Of a DNA stretch of 64,000 nt, positions 57,118 through 64,000 are shown in pieces. The position numbers and the translations under genes are program-made. This stretch comes from Atherinomorus stipes (lineage: Eukaryota > Chordata > Actinopteri > Atheriniformes > Atherinidae). The stretch spans positions 41,055-105,054 of the forward strand of contig JALJCO010012689.1 in NCBI GenBank assembly GCA_023101725.1, read 5' to 3'. The first letter of the stretch is position 1; each line of letters begins with the position of its first letter. The notes below the pieces were generated by a model. That model was not told the origin of the DNA and made no database searches. It saw only the letters and a list, made by a program, of their open reading frames with translations.

Positions 57118-57657
57118 CAGGGGTCTGCAACCTGCGGCTCCAGAGACGCAAGCGGCTCTTTGGGCCTTCTATTATAGCTCTCAATAGTTTGAACTAATAA
57201 TAACAAAGAACCAACTGCTATTTTCAAAATACTGGTAATAACATTTATAGGTTTTAGCAGATTTTTCATGGAATAATTGTGAATTTCCAAAACATGATGA
57301 CACTAAAAGTACCAAGGTAATAATATATTTTCTTTAAATCAGTTTCTTTTGTCATTATCTTGGAAATTAGGGCTTTCCCCCCCCATAATTTACCACAAAT
57401 ACCTGCCTTTTCATATAACCTTTTCATAGTTAAATCACATAGAAGACAAGTTGTCATCTTTTTGCAATTGTTTTAAAATTGCAAAACCTTTAAGTAGAAT
57501 TTAAACTGATTCCTCTAAAAGGACAGCAAATTTTTTGATAGTATTTATCACATATTATAATTTGCCCTTTTTTAAAAAAAAAAAAGGCAATGGAACAGCT
57601 GCGGCTTGAAACAACTTTTATTTAGCTGGCTGAGGTGAAAAATGGCTCTTTGCACAA
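57118..57657. mobile_element. hAT-type element, uninterrupted copy
   Basis: Starts CAGGGGTCTGCAACCTGCGG. Continues through AAAAGTACCAAGGTAATAAT and CTTGGAAATTAGGG without the insertion seen in the 25672 copy. The right end is lost at about 57657, where MITE sequence begins. Confidence 0.65.
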
Positions 57658-58523
57658 ACTGAAGCTATAACATTGTTTACTACGCTGACAAAGTCTTTTT
57701 CTTCGTAGTTACACTTTTTAGTGTCTTTCATTTGATCTGGATCGTTTGCTAACGGCAGAAGAATCCATAACTATCCCTTGCAGTGTTTGAATCCACCGCG
57801 ACCGTCTCCTTCCTGTGTCAAAACTATCGGGACGCGTATGCAGCGTCATTTGACGTCACATCCGCAGGACAGCGCGGGAAATTCTGCCACCGAATCGCAG
57901 CGCTTTATGCAGCACACAGCCTGTTATAGGGAACGGAGAGACACGTGGGTGGCCTCGTTCTTTTTGTTTTTTAACGCTTCATTTGCCATTAGTATTAAAA
58001 AACTGGTCATGCTTGTCTATTCTTTCGCAATTCCTGCCTCTAGTCCAATCTCTCAATTTTGGTCCTCAGGACCCACTGCTCTGCATATCTTCGATCTATT
58101 CCTACTCCAACACACTTGATTCAGATGAATGAACTCCCTCACCAAGTTCTTTGCAGTGTTTTAGCGAGCCATTCATTTGATCTAGGTGTGTGAAAGCAGG
58201 GTTGCCTAGAAGACATGCAGGGCAGTGGATCCTGAGGATTGGAATTGAGAAACACCGCTCTATCCCCTGTAATCCTAAAGTAACTTTCATTAAATCTTTC
58301 ATTAACCATTAGCTTTATAATGCATCTGTTCAATATGATTCTCAAATGAGATGACCAAAGACCACTGAAAACTGTTACTACGAAGAAAAAGGTTAGAATA
58401 CAACATTATAGCTTCAGTTTGTGCACACTCCCGTGACGGCTTGGCTTGTGGCTGCAGTTACCTGAAGCGCCAGTGGCGGCAGTCACGAGTTTCTTTTCTT
58501 AATCTTGCCTCAAGTCCCTTTAA
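57658..58523. mobile_element. rearranged copies of the TTAA GGGACT MITE
   Basis: 57660-58010 is the reverse complement of most of 53591-53940 (e.g. GAATCCATAACTATC, GACGTCACATCCGCAGGA). 58378-58523 is a forward copy of its other end (AACATTATAGCTTCAGTTTG, CAAGTCCCTTTAA). The plus-strand frame at 57778-58119 is MITE DNA, not a gene. Confidence 0.65.
58035..58256. repeat. palindromic hAT-type MITE (copy 4)
   Basis: CAATTTTGGTCCTCAGGACC ... CCAACACACTTGATTCAGAT on the left, GAACTCCCTC in the centre, TCTAGGTGTGTGAAAGCAGG ... GGATCCTGAGGATTGGAATT on the right. Confidence 0.6.
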
Positions 58524-58881
58524 AACCATGACTGATTATTGCATTTTGAAAAACTCCCAGTGATGCTGCTCATTGGCTGGAAAAGCAGCAGCAGCCCCAG
58601 TTTACAATGTTTAATTTATAAAAAAACATTGTGGAAGGCAACAAAGGAACCCACATGGACAGTTCTCTTGAGATTTCTCCCCCTTTAGATCCATTTTGGA
58701 AATTTTTAAAGATGCTGGGGGGCATTTTCATAATATCGCAATATAAGTGATTACCATGATCATTTTGGTCACAATAATCGTGATATGAAATTTTCATATC
58801 TTTACATCCCTAACTGGAATGACACTTCTAACGACACAGAAATACTTATTTTGTTTTGTTGTATTGTTCTATTGCTAAATT
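58524..58881. other. short intergenic stretch with hAT fragment
   Basis: 58730-58812 (ATCGCAATATAAGTGATTAC ... TTTACATCCCTAAC) resembles one end of a hAT-type repeat. No gene. Confidence 0.4.
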
Positions 58882-60462
58882 ACTTAAAGTTAAGTTTAAG
58901 TTTTAAGTTTATTTGTTTATATAGCCCTTTACAGTACCCATTGGATACACAAAGTGCTTTACAGCAGGGGTAACAGAAAAAGAGACAATGTAAAACATCA
59001 TAAAAATGCAAAGTTAAATACTGGGAAAATTTAAGAACAAAGAAGATCAAGAGCTATGAAAACAACCAACAGAGAATCAGAACAGGCTACTCGGGGAGCG
59101 CAGGGTGTACCTAAAAGAGAGTAAAATCTTTAGTAAATAAACTAGTTAGAATTAAAATTATTAAAAGCTAGACGAAAAAAATAGGTCTTTAGCCTCGATT
59201 TAAAAGATCCCAGCTCAGTCGTGAGACGAATGTCGGGAGGCAGCGAGTTCCATAATCTCGGGCCAGCAGCCGAGAACGAGCGGTCGCCCCACTGTTTTAA
59301 TTTAGTTCTTGGGACTTCTAAGAGAAGTTGCCCAACAGAACGAAGGGCCCTGCTGGGGTCCCGGCGGACTAGCAGGTCAGCCAGATAAGGGGGGCCAGGC
59401 CGTTGAGGGCTTTGAAAACAAACAAAAGTAATTTAAAATCAATTCGGAAGCGGACGGGGAGCCAGTGCAGGGAAGACAGGACGGGAGTTATATGTTCCCG
59501 CCTGGACGTGCCCACCAAAGATCGAGCAGCAGCGTTCTGGACGAGTTGCAGGCGGGCGATGGAAGCCTGGTTCAGACCAACGAAAAGGCCGTTACAGTAG
59601 TCCAGCCTGGAACTGATGAAGGCGTGAACAGCCTTCTCCAGGTCCCCACGGTTAAGAAAAGGTTTTACCTTTGAGAGGAGACGGAGGTGGAAGAAGCTGG
59701 TTCTGACGATGGCGCTGATCTGTTTTTCGAACTTGAGGCCACTGTCTAACAGAACTCCAAGATTTTTTACGCAGGACTTGGGGGAGGGAATAGAGGTGTT
59801 GCAGTCTGGGAAGGAACTAAGCATGAGTGGAGTGCCAAACAAAATAAAATCAGTCTTGGAGTCATTAAGATGTAAGAAATTCTGTGCGAGCCATGACTTC
59901 ACGTCGTTTAGACAGTCTAAAAGCTTTGTGAATGACGGAGTGTGATTTCTGGTCAGGTGCAGCGGAAGATAGATTTGAATGTCGTCGGCGTAGAAATGGA
60001 AAGATAGGTTGTGCTTGTCAATGATAGAACCAAGGGGCAGCAGATACAGCAGAAAAAGGAGAGGACCGAGAACTGAGCCTTGTGGCACCCCGTGGGTGAG
60101 TGGAACACGTGAGGAGGAGGAATCACCGGAAACAACGGAGAAGCTCCTGTCAGATAGATAGCTTTTGAACCATTTGAGTGCTGTTCCACGGATACCAATT
60201 AAGTGCTCCAGGCGGGAAATAAGGACAGCATGGTCGACCGTATCAAAGGCAGCAGAGAGGTCTAAGAGGACTAGCAGGGTGGGATTGCCAGCATCTACAG
60301 ATAGAGTGATGTCATTATGAATTTTTAGCAGGGCAGTCTCAGTACTATGGCGAGCCCTAAAACCAGACTGGAACTTGTTCAGAAGGGCATTTTGATCTAG
60401 AAAAGGCTGTAATTGTTTAAGAACAAGCTTTTCTAGCACCTTTGAAAGAAAGGGAACAGTTG
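58882..60462 (-). mobile_element. L2-type LINE, 5'-truncated, recent-looking
   Basis: Runs from a 5' truncation near 60462 to a tail made of TTAAG-type units at 58882-58910. The 3' UTR includes the shared AAAGTGCTTTACAG / TATATAAACAAA signature (reversed). ORF2 is open over 356 codons. Sister fragments lie at 27241-29692 and 37055-37820. Confidence 0.85.
59369..60439 (-). CDS. L2-type LINE reverse transcriptase, partial
   Basis: 356-codon frame from a non-LTR retrotransposon ORF2. It copies the element's RNA at a nicked target. Landmarks: DLSAAFDTVDH (60-70) with the first catalytic aspartate, GVPQGSVLGP (117-126), and YADD (150-153) with the catalytic pair; then the thumb/connection region SSRLDYCNG and LHWLPVRFRIDFK. 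The N-terminal endonuclease and part of the fingers are missing through 5' truncation, so the start shown is simply the first Met. The frame ends early with LAPLIWLTC because a base is missing in a C-run just before that point; the conserved ORF2 tail continues in another frame down to about 59150. Not functional as it stands, but only mildly decayed. Confidence 0.85.
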   Translation of the reverse strand: MLEKLVLKQLQPFLDQNALLNKFQSGFRARHSTETALLKIHNDITLSVDAGNPTLLVLLDLSAAFDTVDHAVLISRLEHLIGIRGTALKWFKSYLSDRSFSVVSGDSSSSRVPLTHGVPQGSVLGPLLFLLYLLPLGSIIDKHNLSFHFYADDIQIYLPLHLTRNHTPSFTKLLDCLNDVKSWLAQNFLHLNDSKTDFILFGTPLMLSSFPDCNTSIPSPKSCVKNLGVLLDSGLKFEKQISAIVRTSFFHLRLLSKVKPFLNRGDLEKAVHAFISSRLDYCNGLFVGLNQASIARLQLVQNAAARSLVGTSRREHITPVLSSLHWLPVRFRIDFKLLLFVFKALNGLAPLIWLTC

Positions 60463-60488
60463 CATGCTAACATGCAATTGTTAGCATG
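60463..60488. repeat. hairpin at the LINE 5' junction
   Basis: CATGCTAAC, 8-base loop, GTTAGCATG. It sits exactly where the L2 sequence stops. Confidence 0.8.
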
Positions 60489-61424
60489 TTGCTTATGGAA
60501 TTATATTTGTGCCTTATTTTTGAGCAAATAAAGCTGTATTTTGAGCGCAGAAAGATGATTTTTGCAGGAACACGAGTTAAACTTTGAGCAGAAAATATTT
60601 TCACGCAAAGGATCATTTAAATTGACAAAACAAAAACAAATCCCATGCACACAAAATTGATTTCTGTATGCTCCTGTGCAGACCCACGGCGATAAAAAAC
60701 AGAAAACTGATAATAGTTTTATTAATCTGCTCCATCAATGTTTCCTCCTCTCCACGGGTACATCATCTGCGCTTAGTTCTCTCAATGCGCTCGCTCAACT
60801 TAATGCAGCGTTACACTTGTGCCACAATTCCAACCAATCACAAGCCTTGGATAAAGTCACCTGATTGGCTGCTTCATAGGCTCCCGGACTAACCGGCAAC
60901 ACTGTAAAAAGTAAGACCCAGTACCAATAGATGGTGAATCTTGAAGAGACTGGGTCTATTAATCTGTCAATGCTTTATTCGGGTTCCAATCGCTTGGGAA
61001 TTTATATAAAAATACTCATTTTATCACAGAGGATAGTTCCAAGATATTAACCACAAAGGAAACACTAAACAGAAGGTTGACAACGTATCTTTTATTGTAC
61101 ACCGAGCCAGAGACAAGACAGCTCCAGGCAGCGTTTCCCTCAGCTGCAGTACACATCCACAGCCAGCAGATGGAGCGCATACTGACTGTCTCAAAAGTCT
61201 TCATGACAATCTCTTGGCAGCTGTGTCAAAATGTCTAGTGTCTCATGAGGCCTCATGAGGATATGATAACGTTTCTTTTTCCAATTTAAAAGATTTTTTA
61301 ATTTGTTTATTATGTGATAATTTATAATACATTCAAATAGGTTTATGTAAGCATCTATAGTATGTTAGTTGATCTGTAATTTTCTTTTTTTAAAAATCAT
61401 ATATCCTGCAAGTGATGAGGAGGT
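60489..61424. other. intergenic DNA, no gene recognised
   Basis: Includes sequence (AATAAAGCTGTATTTTGAGC) reminiscent of dispersed fish repeats. No supported gene. Confidence 0.4.
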
Positions 61425-61789
61425 AACATCCGTTAATTATTTTTTTCACATCACATAATTTATGCCAGGTGTTTATCATAGTTTGCATAAATTTTAAAAA
61501 AGGCAAGCTGTATACATGTAACAAAACAGAAAATCGAGTTTTCAAAGAACTTCTCTGGAGTGGGTCAGTCTTGACAGTTTGGAGAGGGACGTTGCAGCTG
61601 AAGCACTTAATATCACTGTGACATATCAGGTAAACCAACAGCTGTCTGCAGCAGCTAATGCTGGTTATAACAAAATATACCAACAGGAGGGATATGAACA
61701 AAGCTAACAAAAGGAAAGAAAGGACAAAATAGAATTTGTTTGTAAAAAATTATGCTTTTAACTCCGTTGACTATTTGCAGTGTGTGTAA
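61425..61789 (+). repeat. direct repeat, copy 1
   Basis: At least 355 bases (ACATCCGTTAATTATTTTTT onward) repeated with few changes at 63643-64000. The two copies are about 2.2 kb apart. They differ by one 15-base and one 12-base indel and a few substitutions. The second copy runs off the window, so the true repeat length is unknown. Confidence 0.9.
61522..61707 (+). CDS. open frame in the direct repeat, copy 1, unassigned
   Basis: Stop-free frame of 61 codons ending at TAA 61705-61707; it lacks an ATG and starts after a stop at 61519-61521, so it would have to be a terminal exon entered by splicing (AG at 61528-61529 or nearby; the pyrimidine tract is poor). Reads LDSLERDVAAEALNITVTYQ and then VNQQLSAAANAGYN. 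Against copy 2, both indels are multiples of three and leave this frame open, while the opposite-strand frame gains a stop in copy 2. No family recognised; could be a relic of a gene or of a mobile element. Confidence 0.3.
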   Translation, partial: QNRKSSFQRTSLEWVSLDSLERDVAAEALNITVTYQVNQQLSAAANAGYNKIYQQEGYEQS

Positions 61790-62119
61790 ACCTTACAGTA
61801 GTGATCATCATAGTATCTTAACTGTAGTATCCACATGATTTACTTCAGCACAATAGCTATAATTGATAAAAAAAAAAAAGCTTTTAATGATAGATGCACT
61901 GGAAGACTTGATTTTGTGCACTGTGTAACACTGGTATCACACCACTGGACCAGTTCTAGGTTCTAAGGAGAGGGAAGCAGTAATGATAACAACAGAGACC
62001 GTTTATTTATATAAAAAGGCCGGCACTTTACTAAATAGAAAACACATATAAAAAACAGTACACAAAAATCTTAAATACCCTGCAGGTTCTCAATAAAAAG
62101 GTAAGTAAAACAAAATAAA

Positions 62120-62120
<1 letters not shown>

Positions 62121-62171
<51 letters not shown>
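62121..62171. repeat. (TA)n microsatellite
   Basis: About 25 uninterrupted TA units. Confidence 0.95.
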
Positions 62172-62174
<3 letters not shown>

Positions 62175-62576
62175 CCTCTCTCTTTAGTTCTTCAATTCAA
62201 CTAATTTAGCTCACTAAAGCTAATCTAAATTAGAATAAACTAGTCCTTTTATCCTGAATTATTTTAGTTGAGCTAATTTAAGTTAGTTGGACTAGTTTCT
62301 TTATCCTAGGTTGCACCTATTTAAGTTTCCTACTTTTTTTTCTGAGTTAACTCTCTTTTCTTTCTTTAACAGGTAAGAGTTTCATTCAATTACCCAACAA
62401 TCAAAACAGACTACAATCATTCACATTCAAAATTATAAACTCAATAATTAAAAAAAATACAATATTTTAAATATGAGATCACGTCCAATGTGAATTTAAA
62501 TGTTCAAGTCCAATGAAAAGTTTCAGTTCGATCCAGTTAGAAAAAAAAAAAAAATTCAGTTTTCAGTTCCGTTCCA

Positions 62577-62622
62577 TTCAGTCCAGTTCAGTTCAGTTCA
62601 GTTCAGTTCAGTTCAGTTCAAT
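62577..62622. repeat. (CAGTT)n pentanucleotide repeat
   Basis: Eight or so near-perfect CAGTT units. Confidence 0.9.
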
Positions 62623-62950
62623 GCAGTTCCTGATACTCCTACCGCTCTGGCAGCGAGTTATACAGGAGATTCCTCACTGACGTGATGCAGAAGGTGAATC
62701 GAAGATCTGGGTCTGGCTCGCCATCCTGGATCCAAATCCTGTCTGTGTGTGTGCACGCCCGCACACGGCAGTTCAACCGTCCTTCCTCCAACGAACTTCC
62801 AAGTCAAGCATAAAAAAAAACCTGACCTGTGTAACAGGTCATAAAAACAATAAATCTCTTTTAAAATTCCTCAATTATACAAATAAATATTCCACATTCT
62901 GAGTTGTAACATTACTGCAACAGTGTTTTTTCTAACTCAGAATGACAGCG

Positions 62951-63056
62951 GAGCGGTTTCTTTTAACTAACGGCTCCGCAACGGCCATGGAGCGGCTCCG
63001 CTCAAGTAACGGCTCCACAACGGCTGCGGAGCAGCTTCTTTTAACCAACGGCTCCG
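62951..63056. repeat. 39-bp minisatellite, 2.7 units
   Basis: Units begin GAGCGG at 62951 and 62990 and GAGCAG at 63029; each contains AACGGCTCC. The unit is 13 codons long, so all frames stay open through it; the 80-codon plus frame here is explained by that. Confidence 0.85.
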
Positions 63057-63642
63057 TTTTCCACACCAGTTACTGCATATATTTTTCATCTACACAATAT
63101 ACAGTCACATTTATAACATTCAAAATATTCATGAACTCAAAATGTTTACTGATTAACAGTTCATGGTGGAGCATTTACTTGTAACAATGTAACATTGGCT
63201 CACTGCCAGAAAAAGAACAACTACAGCACATAAAAATGTAAGAAAATAAACACAAAACTCACCAAAACCGATGTGGTTTAACTCTCATAAAGTCCCTGTC
63301 AATTCCCGACCAGGTAAGTTATGTTTTTCCAAAAATAATATTCACTTTTCCAATCTTTTTCCTGTTTGTTAATGCTGCTCAGTTTCTTCGATCCGCTCTC
63401 TGTTTGTCTCTAAGGCCTTCTGACACACCACTCGCGTGCTGCGCTTAACGTCCCTAGTTTCTTAAAGGGGCAGCGACATCAATTTTATGTCAGCATGGTT
63501 TTACTCTTCAACACAGAATGATTGCTGTATTAAAGTTTGTAATCATCTCTGATTAACTAATTTGCACTACATGAATCACTTTCAACTTATTTTACCCTTG
63601 TAATGTAATATATGTAATATATATACTTTTTAACCTGGGTTA

Positions 63643-64000
63643 CATCCGTTAATTATTTTTTCACATCACATAATTTATGCCAGGTGTTTATCATAGTTTG
63701 CATAAATTTTAAAAAAGGCAAGCTGTATTCATGTAACAAAACAGAAAATCGAGTTTTCAAAGAACTTCTCTTGACAGTTTGGAGAGGGACGTTGCAGCTG
63801 AAGCACTTAATATCACTGTGACATATCAGGTAAACCAACAGCTCTCTGCAGCAGCTAATGCTGGTTATAACAGAGTGCTACATAAAATATACCAACAGGA
63901 GGGATTTGAAAAAAGCTAACAAAAGGAAAGAAAGGACAAAATAGAATTTGTTTATAAAAAATTATGCTTTTAACTCGTTGACTATTTGCAGTGTGTGTAA
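63643..64000 (+). repeat. direct repeat, copy 2 (runs off the window)
   Basis: Same sequence as 61425-61789 with a 15-base deletion near 63770 and a 12-base insertion (AGAGTGCTACAT) near 63872. Continues to the last base. Confidence 0.9.
63737..63919 (+). CDS. open frame in the direct repeat, copy 2, unassigned
   Basis: 60 codons, stop TAA 63917-63919, colinear with 61522-61707. It has lost five residues and gained four (RVLH) relative to copy 1. Few codons otherwise differ, with changes such as Tyr to Phe and Gln to Lys near the end. Same caveats as copy 1: no ATG, acceptor weak. Confidence 0.3.
   Translation, partial: QNRKSSFQRTSLDSLERDVAAEALNITVTYQVNQQLSAAANAGYNRVLHKIYQQEGFEKS

Larger units (their letters stand above)
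61790..63642. other. spacer between direct repeats, rich in simple repeats
   Basis: Contains (TA)n at about 62121-62171, (CAGTT)n at about 62577-62622, and a 39-bp minisatellite at 62951-63056. No gene recognised. A pair of short repeated phrases (ACTAGTCCTTTTATCCTGA, ACTAGTTTCTTTATCCTAGG) lies at 62240-62310. Confidence 0.5.

Noticed and set aside
57778..58119. 113-codon plus-strand frame
   Set aside because: Reads through MITE DNA; the relative at 53591-54044 does not keep the frame on the matching strand as a gene.
59403..60198. Several plus- and minus-strand frames over the L2 reverse transcriptase
   Set aside because: Shadows of the LINE coding strand.
61390..61710. 106-codon minus-strand frame with a hydrophobic start
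   Set aside because: The duplicate at 63643-64000 carries a stop in this frame within the 12-base insertion, whereas the plus-strand frame stays open.
61425..64000. The direct repeats as LTRs of a retrotransposon
   Set aside because: The left boundary shows no TG...CA end or primer-binding site, and the 1.85 kb between the copies has no gag or pol. The right boundary is outside the window, so this cannot be fully excluded.

Overview
The window is vertebrate nuclear DNA, almost certainly from a ray-finned (teleost) fish. It has an AT-rich background, one intron-containing G-protein-coupled receptor gene, and a dense layer of repeats typical of teleosts: L2- and Rex1-type LINE fragments, Tc1/mariner relics, hAT-like elements, many short elements ending in TTAA, and one well-formed solo LTR. 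No rRNA gene, intact tRNA, CRISPR array or bacterial-type operon is visible.

The one clearly recognisable gene is a two-exon receptor on the plus strand (8007-8410 joined to 12230-12869, 347 codons). It is best explained as melanin-concentrating hormone receptor 2 (mchr2). Its single 3.8-kb phase-2 intron splits the DRY motif and carries a 1.8-kb long-armed inverted-repeat element that ends only about 70 bases before the 3' splice site.

Layout: 1-5.5 kb holds MITE and Tc1 debris and a possible short exon; 5.5-8 kb is the receptor's upstream region; 8-14.3 kb is the gene; 14.5-27 kb is a transposon field with a four-level nest at 22.1-24.5 kb; 27.2-29.9 kb holds two L2 LINEs meeting tail to tail; 33.5-34.6 kb is a Rex1-like LINE; 36-40 kb is the least repeat-dense part and holds two small open frames with transcription-type signals (37986-38159 and 39139-39351) that I cannot assign; 40.2-54 kb is a run of TTAA elements and hAT-like elements; 56.4-60.5 kb holds a tRNA-like relic, a foldback element and an L2 LINE with a nearly intact reverse transcriptase; 61.4-64 kb holds two copies of a direct repeat that runs off the end of the window.

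Apart from the receptor, nothing here forms a pathway or gene cluster. The structure beyond ordinary annotation is the set of TTAA-bounded elements, several precisely datable nested insertions, a duplicated open frame whose copies differ only by in-frame indels, and the two unassigned small frames. Family names for repeats come from recognised sequence style and visible termini; no database was searched.
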